From: an uncultured Acidobacteriia bacterium
Lineage (GTDB): Bacteria > Acidobacteriota > Terriglobia > Bryobacterales > Bryobacteraceae
Assembly: GCA_903881085.1 (NCBI GenBank)
Contig: CAIRSA010000345.1
Location: 1 to 40,994 of the forward strand
Length of the DNA stretch: 40,994 nt
Direction: 5' to 3'
The translations under genes and the position numbers were made by a program. How positions within the stretch are numbered: position 1 is the stretch's first letter; each line of letters starts with the position of its first letter. The notes below the pieces were generated by a model. That model was not told the DNA's origin, did no database searches, and worked only from the letters and a program-made list of their open reading frames with translations. Positions 14,887 to 21,893 of the stretch are shown here, in pieces.

Positions 14887-16812
14887 TTACTGTTGGCGTG
14901 CTGCCATGTCTATTTGATCAGCGAATGCAGAGTTCTTGAGAGCCGCGTCTTCGTTCGCACCTTCGTTTTTCATGTAGACGGCCAACTCTGTCTTAAAGGT
15001 CTTCTTCGCTTCGTCGAACACCTCCTTGCCGAGTTTTGTTACAGCGGTCATAAATGCTTTTGCAACTTGAAGGGTTCTGCTCTGGCTCGCCGCTTCGTCG
15101 ACAAGCTCGTCAATTTGCTTTTTTCTAAGCAGATATGCGATGTGGGCCAAATAATAGGCTCCTTTGCGCAACGAGCCGCGCTCTTTCTTATCCTGAATTG
15201 CTGTGACCTCCGACCGACAGATCTCTTCGAGGCAGCGCGCCGCTAATATCAGGAGGCTCCTACGGTTTGTTTTTTCGTTAGGCTCAAAATTGTCTGGCAG
15301 TGGCCCGGACTGTGTATCCCCATCTTCGCCGCGAAGGTCGAAAGCTTTGTAGTAATCGTCACCCTCGCGAAAGAACTCACGCCGACTCAAGGAGTTGCGA
15401 AGTTTAGAGCAATACCCCATGAAAACGCCCAAATAGGCCATGGCTGCTTGTTCCTTGCTGAATGTCGTGACGTAGTTTCCGGGCAACGTTTCGCCTTCCT
15501 TGCGCTCGTAGCCGATCCCGTATTCTCGATAAACCAATTGGAGGGTTCTCTGGATGTTGTCGTTGGAAAGGAGATCTTCGGGTCGAATCGCGTTCTGCGA
15601 GTTTGTGGCTATTATCAGAGCGTCCAAAAACGCCTTATTGGTTGGTCCGACTTGATAGATTCGTACCAACACGTTGGAGTTACCTTGAAAGCGATCCTTC
15701 AGCTCCGGAGCGTACTTAGCGTGATACAGTGCGTTGACAGTTTGGCATCCATTGATGATCTGCATTCCGCTTAGTCGCACTTTGACCTTCTGCTTACTTG
15801 GAGGAAGATCGACGGATACTGTGTCGGCGGTGATGCTAACGCCGTTGTTCATGAATCCGAACCAGGCGCTCTGGTTGCCGGTGATGGTCTCAACGATTCG
15901 GCGGTTTACCTCTTTCCGATGGCCAAGGAAAAGACGAACATTCTTCTCGAATAATTCATTGTTGCTATAGCGATCCACTAATCGTATCAGTTGGTTTACG
16001 TTCACAAAGCCTACAAGAACCTGCTCAGGCATTCCATTCGGATTTCGGCCAATATTGTGATTAAGAATCGAGCCGTCCTGCCACTCATAGAGCAGGTCCA
16101 GCGATTCCTCCTGAATGGGAATGCGGCCCTCAGCACAGAGGCTATAGATGTCCAAGCCGCCGTATGTTTCAAAAGTAAACCCGAAGGTCTGGCGGTCGTG
16201 CGAAAATGTGTCGCGGATTTCCTGGACCTTGGCGGCGTCAGTATGCGATACATTTTGACCGTTAACGATGTAATAACATTGAATGCGAGTGCGGGCGCGG
16301 ACATTGGCCTTGCGCGCCTCCTCAAGAGCGGACCTGACCTCTTTGAATGCTTCCAACGTTTGGGCATCTTGCAAGTCGCCACGCAAGAATACCCTGTTCA
16401 TTCGGTCTACGAATGCATACAGCTCTTTCGTTGAAATTCCGCCGCCGTAGTTCTCCTGAAACTTGAACTGAAACAATTTCAACTGGATCTCATCACCTAA
16501 GTTGACTATCAAGTAGGCGTCCAGCAACTCTTCGGACTTGCCGCTTTTCTTTTTGTCAACCCATTTCAGCCCCTCGATTAATTCGTCGTCGTAAAGGTAG
16601 GTGATCTTCTGGAGCGCCAAATAAGAATAAAGATAAGAGTATTCAGTTGGGCTAATGCCGCTTGAGGGGTTGCGCCTGGCAAAATGATCCATTCTCGCTC
16701 TCAGATAATCAATCTGATCAGGCGAAAGCTTTACTGCACCAAGAGGTTGCTTCATCTTCGGCATGCGTTCAAGTGCAATTAGACCACAGCCCGCCCCCTC
16801 AGACAAGCGCAT
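14887..16812 (-). CDS. AIPR-family phage-resistance protein with nuclease-like N-terminus
   Basis: A 641-residue protein of the AIPR (abortive infection/phage resistance) family. Family motifs in the central part are KNVRLFLGHRKEVNRRIVETI, WFGFMNNGVSITAD, IINGCQTVNALY and IATNSQNAIRPEDLLSND. The N-terminal 120 residues have a strand-rich segment with DAYLIV (Asp98) and LFQFKFQE (Gln115-x-Lys117), compatible with an Mrr-like PD-(D/E/Q)XK nuclease site. The longest start (16812) is given; Met17 (16764) and Met20 (16755) are alternatives and none has a clear ribosome binding site. AIPR proteins occur in phage-defence loci, where they are thought to act as toxic nucleases; here it stands next to UPF0175, a possible antidote. 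Base composition is less GC-rich than in the his genes, suggesting acquisition. Confidence 0.88.
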   Translation of the reverse strand: MRLSEGAGCGLIALERMPKMKQPLGAVKLSPDQIDYLRARMDHFARRNPSSGISPTEYSYLYSYLALQKITYLYDDELIEGLKWVDKKKSGKSEELLDAYLIVNLGDEIQLKLFQFKFQENYGGGISTKELYAFVDRMNRVFLRGDLQDAQTLEAFKEVRSALEEARKANVRARTRIQCYYIVNGQNVSHTDAAKVQEIRDTFSHDRQTFGFTFETYGGLDIYSLCAEGRIPIQEESLDLLYEWQDGSILNHNIGRNPNGMPEQVLVGFVNVNQLIRLVDRYSNNELFEKNVRLFLGHRKEVNRRIVETITGNQSAWFGFMNNGVSITADTVSVDLPPSKQKVKVRLSGMQIINGCQTVNALYHAKYAPELKDRFQGNSNVLVRIYQVGPTNKAFLDALIIATNSQNAIRPEDLLSNDNIQRTLQLVYREYGIGYERKEGETLPGNYVTTFSKEQAAMAYLGVFMGYCSKLRNSLSRREFFREGDDYYKAFDLRGEDGDTQSGPLPDNFEPNEKTNRRSLLILAARCLEEICRSEVTAIQDKKERGSLRKGAYYLAHIAYLLRKKQIDELVDEAASQSRTLQVAKAFMTAVTKLGKEVFDEAKKTFKTELAVYMKNEGANEDAALKNSAFADQIDMAARQQ

Positions 16813-17127
16813 ATGGGATTTGAATGCGCTTTACATTTTGGGAGTTTCCCGCGAGGCACCTGTTCTTAGCCCTGCTATGAATCATAACGCCAAACCTTTG
16901 CCTTCACTTGCCCGGCGACTGCAGCCGATGACTCAAATGCAGCTGGACAGAAAGCCCGGAAACGGAGCATAAAGTCGGTGGGTTCTATCCAATCCCGATT
17001 GCCGACGCCGGTTTCGTCGAGCCACGCCAAGTGGAGAAGGAATGCCCCATACCAGGAAAGCCGTTCAGCTTGACGTGGCCCCGCGGGTGCCAGCTGGAAA
17101 AAGCATGCAGGAACACCCACGGAGTCG
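16813..17127. other. Intergenic, nothing recognised
   Basis: About 315 nt between the AIPR start and the PEP-CTERM stop. A possible 81-codon frame on the minus strand (16875-17120) has no recognisable domain, start signal or neighbours that support it. No promoter close to consensus was found for the AIPR gene. Confidence 0.5.
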
Positions 17128-17760
17128 TTAGCGGCGCCTGCGGAGGCAGCCGGCGGCCAAGGCCGAGGCGGCGAGCAACCAGGTGGATGGTTCCGGGGTA
17201 GGGGTTAGCGCGCCGAAGGTCACGTTATCGAAGGGCAGAATGCCCAGGCCGTTGGTGTTCAGGATGTTGGTGAACAGCAGTTCGTGGACCTGGCCGGTGA
17301 ATGTAAGGGTAGTGGATCCGTAGTTTGTGCCGGTGGACGGGTTGAGGGTTTGGGTTTGTCCGGCTATCACGGTGTTTGAGACATCCAACGCCTGAATCGT
17401 CGCGCCGTCGAACCAGCCGCCCACGTTGTTGTAGCCGTTGAAGGTGAGGCTGACGCTGGAGACATAGGCGGCTGCATTGGTGGCGGGATCGACGAACCAG
17501 AACGATCCGGGATTGGCGTTGGAGTAGAAGGGCGTGGCGTAGTTCGGTGCGGAGACGGACACTAAGCTGGTGGCGAATTGACTGGTTGCCTCGATCTGGT
17601 TGAACATGATGCCTTGTGCGGCGTACTGGTTGGTGAGGGCGACGGGGCCAGCGAGGCTGTCGAAATTGATCACGGCGGCAAGGGATTGCGGCACCGTGGA
17701 GAGCATGGCAAGTGCGGTCAGTGCCTGCACTGTTTTTTGTGTTGCGGTAAAGTAGGTCAT
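17128..17760 (-). CDS. PEP-CTERM sorting-domain exported protein
   Basis: A 210-residue protein with an N-terminal signal peptide (residues 1-29, ending PQSLAA), a beta-rich Asn/Thr-rich central domain beginning VINFDSLAGPVALTNQYAAQGI, and a C-terminal tripartite signal: PEPSTW at 189-194, a hydrophobic helix, then CLRRRR. This is the PEP-CTERM motif recognised by exosortase for cell-surface export. The opening motif is typical of extracellular proteins with an unknown lectin-like domain. A ribosome binding site (AGGA) lies 6 nt before the ATG. An insertion sequence sits about 170 nt upstream and may have separated it from former control sequences. Confidence 0.9.
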   Translation of the reverse strand: MTYFTATQKTVQALTALAMLSTVPQSLAAVINFDSLAGPVALTNQYAAQGIMFNQIEATSQFATSLVSVSAPNYATPFYSNANPGSFWFVDPATNAAAYVSSVSLTFNGYNNVGGWFDGATIQALDVSNTVIAGQTQTLNPSTGTNYGSTTLTFTGQVHELLFTNILNTNGLGILPFDNVTFGALTPTPEPSTWLLAASALAAGCLRRRR

Positions 17761-17936
17761 TTTTTCCTACGCCTGTTAAAGCGCAAAGCGGAGGGGGGAT
17801 TTGGTCATCCCTGGAAAAGTAATGTTGTTCGGGACTGAAGAGGATTCGGAGTTTAGGGTTAGGGGTATTGTGGAGGTGCGGAAAGTATATCAGAAGTGAG
17901 TGGAGGCAGGGCGAGGAGAAGGTGTGCTTCGTCGCG

Positions 17937-17977
17937 GCAAAATGATAAGTTCCTAAATGGGCAAAGTAGAAAGTTCC
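17937..17977. repeat. Left-end tandem transposase-binding-like repeats
   Basis: GCAAAATGATAAGTTCC (17937-17953) and GCAAAGTAGAAAGTTCC (17961-17977), spaced 24 nt start to start. The inner copy is identical in reverse complement to both right-end copies; the outer copy differs at four positions. Their arrangement resembles repeated transposase binding sites. Confidence 0.8.
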
Positions 17978-18001
17978 TATTGACAGCCTAAAGCTGTAGA
18001 G

Positions 18002-19315
18002 ATGGAACGAATCGCAATGTCGCAACAAGAACGAGATTGGTTGGAATGGTTAAAGAGGGCCAAGGACGGCGTAGTGACGCAGAAAGTGGCGTCGGAGAAG
18101 ATGGGAATCACCGAACGGTGGGTTCGATCATTACTGGCGGAGATGAAATCCAAAGGAGACGCCGTAGTCGTTCACGGGCTACGCGGCCAGGAGTCGAACC
18201 GCCGAATTTCAGGGCAGATCAAGACACAAGCGTTGGAGATTTTGAAGTCGCCCCTGTGGCATGATTTCGGACCCACCTTCGCCTCTGAGCAGTTGGCCAA
18301 ACGGCATCAGATCGAGGTCAGCAAGGAAACCGTCCGCCAATGGATGATCGGCGAGAAGATCTGGGAGAGCCGCTCTCGCAAGCTGAAGGAGGTTCACCAA
18401 TGGCGGCCGCGGCGCAGCCATTGTGGCGAACTGGTGCAATGGGACACCTCCACACATGACTGGCTGGAGGGGCGCGGAGAGCCGGTGCGATATCTGATCG
18501 CCATGATTGACGATGCCACTAGCCGGTGTTGGGGACGGTTTGTGAGAAGCGACGGGACACGTGAAAACATGGGTGTACTTTGGGAGTATCTGGAGCGTTT
18601 CGGCCGCGCCGTGGACTACTACACGGACCGGGCTTCCATTTTCTCCGTGCCTCCACGGCCAGGTGAGAGCAAGCAACAACAGCGCGAAGCGGACCGGTTG
18701 ACACAGCTCGGACGGGCGCTGCGGGAGTTGGGAATCGGCTGGATTGCGGCGTACTCGCCCCAGGCCAAGGGGCGCATTGAGCGCAGTTTTCATACCGATC
18801 AAGATCGCTTGGTGAAGGAACTGCGGTTAGCCCAGGCAACCACGATGCAAGCGGCCAACGAGTTTTTGGAGAAGGAGTATTGGCCGGAATGGAACGAAAA
18901 ATTCGCCAAGCCGGCGAAGGGCAAGGAAGATCTGCATCGTCTGTTGTCGGAGGACTTCGACTTGGGCTCCGCGCTCAGTCACGTCGAGGATCGGATCATC
19001 CTCAACGACTACAGCTTTCCCTTTTATAGTAAGCGCTATCAGATCGCCCGCGAGGATGTGCAACCCGGGATGAAGCGCCAGAGCCTGCGCGTGGAACTCC
19101 GGCTGAACGGCGACCTGAAGGCGCGCTTCCAAGGCCGCTATGTGGAAATCGGCGAGTGCGGGCAGAGGCCGCCGGATAAGCCGAAATCGCCGGCGAAGAA
19201 GGCGGTTCGCAAAGACCACAACGCGGGCGGCAAGAGCCGCTGGATGGATGGCTTTTGGGACAAGCCCAGTCCTCCGTTGTGGCTGGCCATCGACAGTGCC
19301 AAGCAGGAGCGCTAG
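18002..19315 (+). CDS. ISNCY-family DDE transposase
   Basis: A 437-residue transposase. The N-terminal part (about 10-60) is a helix-turn-helix (VTQKVASEKMGITERWVRSLLAEM), followed by a second DNA-binding region up to about residue 135. The integrase-type catalytic core carries Asp148 (VQWDTSTHDW), Asp209 (YYTDRASIF) and Glu260 (KGRIERSFHTD), an intact DDE triad with a long Asp-Glu spacing. The C-terminal domain is basic. The reading frame is full length without frameshift, so the element may still be active. ATG 18002 and ATG 18017 are both possible starts; neither has a good ribosome binding site. A small palindrome (ACAGC-CTAAA-GCTGT) lies just upstream at 17983-17997 and could be an operator. 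Confidence 0.9.
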   Translation: MERIAMSQQERDWLEWLKRAKDGVVTQKVASEKMGITERWVRSLLAEMKSKGDAVVVHGLRGQESNRRISGQIKTQALEILKSPLWHDFGPTFASEQLAKRHQIEVSKETVRQWMIGEKIWESRSRKLKEVHQWRPRRSHCGELVQWDTSTHDWLEGRGEPVRYLIAMIDDATSRCWGRFVRSDGTRENMGVLWEYLERFGRAVDYYTDRASIFSVPPRPGESKQQQREADRLTQLGRALRELGIGWIAAYSPQAKGRIERSFHTDQDRLVKELRLAQATTMQAANEFLEKEYWPEWNEKFAKPAKGKEDLHRLLSEDFDLGSALSHVEDRIILNDYSFPFYSKRYQIAREDVQPGMKRQSLRVELRLNGDLKARFQGRYVEIGECGQRPPDKPKSPAKKAVRKDHNAGGKSRWMDGFWDKPSPPLWLAIDSAKQER

Positions 19316-19477
19316 TACATGCCGCAGTTCACGCATCCAAGGATGCCGATCCGTCATTCCACGCCGATGCCGCCGATCACATCGCCACGTAGCGGCGCAG
19401 GGCGCTGTTATTGCCAAAGCCTTGTCGTCCTCCACGGTTTTGCCCACGCCGCTGAGGGCCGTGCTGTCGAGAACCAG

Positions 19478-19882
19478 TTAATACGGCGTGGGGCGCAATG
19501 GGTCATGCTCGCCGGCCTCCACCCGCAGCAACACATCCGCAATCCAATTCAGGTCACGTGGCGCAAGAATTGGAAGCGCATTCCGGTAGTAGTCTTTGTG
19601 AGCCCGGCTCCCCTTGTGCACATACCCAAGCAGACGGTTCAGGATTTGATCGGCGAGAATCAGCGCTTGCGGCTTCGAGGCCCGGACAGGCGGCGCTTGC
19701 AGGGTGGGGCCGACTGTAGCAATGCGCTGCTGCGCCCCCTCTTTCCGGGCCTCCGCCGATGCCGCCGCAGCCTTCCTGGCACGCTTGCTACGGTCCTCAG
19801 GCGTCATGGTTTGGAGACTGCGCTTGCCGCCAATCTTCCTACCCATGCGTCCAGTCTTCCGGAACAGCTGTGTTATATCCAT
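19478..19882 (-). CDS. IS cargo: basic hypothetical protein
   Basis: A 134-residue protein on the opposite strand to the transposase. The start at 19882 is supported by an AAGGAAG ribosome binding site 6 nt upstream; an in-frame ATG at 19900 lacks one. The N-terminal half is strongly basic (GRMGRKIGGKRS, then MTPEDRSKRARKAAAASAEARK), a pattern seen in many small hypothetical proteins with a TPEERS-x-RARKA box. The C-terminal half has a helical segment (ALILADQILNRLLGYVHKG). No known function. It lies between transposase and right end, so it travels with the element; a role in regulating transposition is possible but unproven. Confidence 0.45.
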   Translation of the reverse strand: MDITQLFRKTGRMGRKIGGKRSLQTMTPEDRSKRARKAAAASAEARKEGAQQRIATVGPTLQAPPVRASKPQALILADQILNRLLGYVHKGSRAHKDYYRNALPILAPRDLNWIADVLLRVEAGEHDPLRPTPY

Positions 19883-20092
19883 GGGCAGCTTCCTTGTCAT
19901 GCGAATGGCCCTTTTGCTCTTTCCGCACTCCGGCGATTGGGACGGGTCACGACTCCGTGCCCGATCGTTGCTGGCGTAACGGCTCTCATGCGCCGCCGCT
20001 CACATCGGAGGCTTCCTGTGGACTTACCATCACGGTTCCGGAGATGGCGCGAAGGCAAAGTTCGCCCTATACAGGGAAACGCTCCGCACGCA

Positions 20093-20118
20093 CCGGCTGG
20101 TAAGCCGGAGGCTTTTTT
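20093..20118 (+). terminator. Rho-independent terminator-like hairpin in IS cargo
   Basis: CCGGCT (20093-20098), loop GGTA, AGCCGG (20103-20108), then AGGC and six Ts (20113-20118). It has a 6-bp GC-rich stem with a T-run on the plus strand. It would stop transcripts crossing the element towards the right end. Confidence 0.55.
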
Positions 20119-20183
20119 CACAGCGTTGATGGAGCGTTTACGACGATCCCTTACACGCCATTCCGTAACTGCGGTTGCAAACA

Positions 20184-20211
20184 ACCCTGGGATGCCCAGG
20201 GTGCGTTTTTT
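20184..20211 (+). terminator. Second rho-independent terminator-like hairpin in IS cargo
   Basis: ACCCTGGG (20184-20191), short loop, CCCAGGGT (20195-20202), then GCG and six Ts (20206-20211). It is a strong 8-bp stem with a T-run, plus strand. It sits about 65 nt after the previous hairpin and 5 nt before a short ORF. Confidence 0.65.
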
Positions 20212-20216
20212 AAGGC

Positions 20217-20354
20217 ATGGCGGAATCTATCACTCCGATGGAGCCTTTCGAGCAATTAGAGCCGGGGCCGGACTGCCGCCTCCCGTTGGTCGGCACCGAG
20301 GCCCAGCTAAAGAACGCGACGGAAGGAGCGCGCCCTGCCCATCGTCCGCGATGA
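20217..20354 (+). CDS. Possible short ORF after tandem terminators in IS
   Basis: A 45-codon frame starting MAESITPMEPFEQLE and ending in TGA at 20354. It begins 5 nt after the T-run of a strong terminator-like hairpin; no ribosome binding site is visible. The peptide is acidic at its N-terminus and has no recognised family. It could be chance; the placement behind a terminator is the only thing that draws attention. Confidence 0.25.
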   Translation: MAESITPMEPFEQLEPGPDCRLPLVGTEAQLKNATEGARPAHRPR

Positions 20355-20460
20355 GTTCCGACCGGCTATTCCTTGATCGGGTTGGTCGCCACCAGAGCCC
20401 GTCTCCGCTTCACCGGCACGCTCAGATTAGCACGCGCTTCCCACGTGCATACCTAAAACC

Positions 20461-20502
20461 GGAACTTTCTACTTTGCTGGGAATAGGAACTTTCTACTTT
20501 GC
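20461..20502. repeat. Right-end tandem repeats of IS
   Basis: GGAACTTTCTACTTTGC occurs twice perfectly, at 20461-20477 and 20486-20502, start-to-start distance 25 nt. Both are exact inverted copies of the inner left-end repeat (17961-17977). Confidence 0.85.
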
Positions 20503-20546
20503 CTTGACACGAACTCGAAGACTAGCAAGCCCGCGCCCGGCCATTG

Positions 20547-20555
20547 TGTTACGAT
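20547..20555 (+). promoter_or_regulatory. Extended -10 promoter candidate, amidohydrolase gene
   Basis: TGT-TACGAT is an extended -10-like element ending 9 nt before ATG 20565, the same spacing as at hisL and lexA. A TTGACA at 20504-20509, at the outer edge of the IS, is 40 nt away and not in register with it. Confidence 0.4.
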
Positions 20556-20564
20556 ACCCAAAAC

Positions 20565-21890
20565 ATGAGAACGGAAATGAAACTACTTCTCGCGCTGTCA
20601 CTCAGTGCGGCCACGCTGTCCGCTGAAACGAAAATCCTTGAAGGCTTCACGCTGATCGATGGCACCGGCAAGGCCGCGCAGGCCGATTCGGCGATGATCG
20701 TCACCGACGGGCGCATCCAATGGGTCGGCCCGAAAGCACAGCTCAAAGCCCCGGCCGGAGCCGAGCGCATCAACTTCGCCGGCAAGTTCATCATGCCCGG
20801 CATCATCAATCTGCACGGCCATCTCGGCAACACTATCGACCTCGTCCAGGACCCGAAAAACTACACGCGCGATAACATGACCGCGCAGCTCCACAACTAC
20901 GCCTCCTACGGCGTCACCACCGTGCTCAGCATGGGCAGCGATCAGGACCTGGTCTTCACCATGCGCGCCGAACAGCGTGCCGGCCGCCCCAACGTGGCGC
21001 GCATCTTCACCGCCGGCCGCGGCTTCACCGGCAAGGGCGGCTATCCCACCACCGCGATGGGCATGAAAGGCGTTCCCTACGAAGTGGAGACCGTCGCCCA
21101 GGTGGAAAAAGACGTCAACGAACTGGCCGCGAAGAAGGTCGACATCGTGAAGATCTGGGTCGACGATCACCTCGGCCGCGAAGTCAAAATCCCGCTCCCG
21201 CTTTCCGCCGCCATCATTCAGAACGCCCATAAACACGGGCTCAAAGTGGCCGCGCACATCTTCTATTTGCAGGATGCGAAGGACCTCGTCAGCGCTGGTC
21301 TCGATGGCCTCGCCCACAGTGTGCGCGACAAGCCTGTGGACCAGGCGCTGATCGACATCATGAAGAAGAAGGGCGCATGGCAGATGGCCGCCACCTTCAC
21401 GCGCGAAGCCAGTGTGTTCGCCTTCGTCAAGACGCCACCGTTCATCAACGATCCGTTCTTCACGCGCGGCGTTTCGCCCGCCGTAGTGGCCGCGTTGAAG
21501 AGCGACGAGTTGCACAAGAAGATGGCCGCGTATCCGAACTACGACAAGTTCCCCGGCTTTCTGGAGACCGCGAAGAAGAACCTGAAGAAGCTCGCCGATT
21601 CCGGAGTGAACTACGGCTTCGGGACCGACACGGGCCCGCCCGCGCGCTTCTCCGGCTTCTTCGAACATTGGGAATTGGAACTGAGCAAAGAAGCCGGCAT
21701 GACACCCATGCAGATGATCACCGCGTTCAGCAAGCGCAACGCCGAGTTCCTCGGTGTATCGAAAACGCTGGGTACGCTCGAAGCCGGCAAGTGGGCCGAT
21801 CTCGTCGTGCTCGATAAGAACCCGCTCACCGACATCAAGAACACGCGCTCCATCCACAAGGTATTCATCGCCGGCAACGCGGTGAAATAA
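20565..21890 (+). CDS. Secreted metal-dependent amidohydrolase
   Basis: A 441-residue protein of the amidohydrolase (imidazolonepropionase-related) superfamily with a signal peptide ending near LSA-ETK. The metal-ligand motif HGH lies at about 84-86 in IINLHGHLG, followed by a Lys in VDIVKIWVDD (possible carboxylated bridging lysine), His in KVAAHIFY and GLAHSVRD, and the catalytic Asp in YGFGTDTGPP. The N- and C-terminal strands form the composite beta domain (LEGFTLIDGTG and GKWADLVVLDKNPLTDI). Start ATG 20565 is chosen; ATG 20577, directly before MKLLLALSLS, is equally plausible. The natural substrate is unknown (peptide, hydantoin or related). It starts downstream of the IS right end and 3 nt before the sulfatase gene, so the two are probably cotranscribed. 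Confidence 0.88.
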   Translation: MRTEMKLLLALSLSAATLSAETKILEGFTLIDGTGKAAQADSAMIVTDGRIQWVGPKAQLKAPAGAERINFAGKFIMPGIINLHGHLGNTIDLVQDPKNYTRDNMTAQLHNYASYGVTTVLSMGSDQDLVFTMRAEQRAGRPNVARIFTAGRGFTGKGGYPTTAMGMKGVPYEVETVAQVEKDVNELAAKKVDIVKIWVDDHLGREVKIPLPLSAAIIQNAHKHGLKVAAHIFYLQDAKDLVSAGLDGLAHSVRDKPVDQALIDIMKKKGAWQMAATFTREASVFAFVKTPPFINDPFFTRGVSPAVVAALKSDELHKKMAAYPNYDKFPGFLETAKKNLKKLADSGVNYGFGTDTGPPARFSGFFEHWELELSKEAGMTPMQMITAFSKRNAEFLGVSKTLGTLEAGKWADLVVLDKNPLTDIKNTRSIHKVFIAGNAVK

Positions 21891-21893
21891 GCC

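Larger units (their letters stand above)
17930..20509 (+). mobile_element. ISNCY-type insertion sequence with duplicated end repeats and cargo
   Basis: A roughly 2.6-kb element. Both ends carry two tandem copies of a 17-bp motif in inverted orientation: GCAAAGTAGAAAGTTCC at 17961-17977 with a 13/17 match at 17937-17953 on the left, and two perfect reverse-complement copies at 20461-20477 and 20486-20502 on the right. Similarity extends outward to TGTC/CGTC, which suggests the ends lie near 17930 and 20509. I find no clear target-site duplication. Inside are a DDE transposase (18002-19315), a minus-strand ORF and, near the right end, two terminator-like hairpins and a short plus-strand ORF. 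It separates the PEP-CTERM gene from the amidohydrolase gene. Confidence 0.8.

Noticed and set aside
20504..20509. TTGACA at the IS right edge as an outward -35
   Set aside because: No -10 hexamer lies 16-18 nt downstream; the likely -10 at 20550-20555 is 40 nt away.
17930..20509. Target-site duplication flanking the IS
   Set aside because: No matching direct repeats of 3-10 nt were found next to either possible boundary.
19319..20626. 435-codon plus-strand frame across the IS right half
   Set aside because: Its sequence is low-complexity and Arg/Pro-rich, it runs through both IS end repeats and two terminator hairpins, and it opposes an ORF with a good ribosome binding site.
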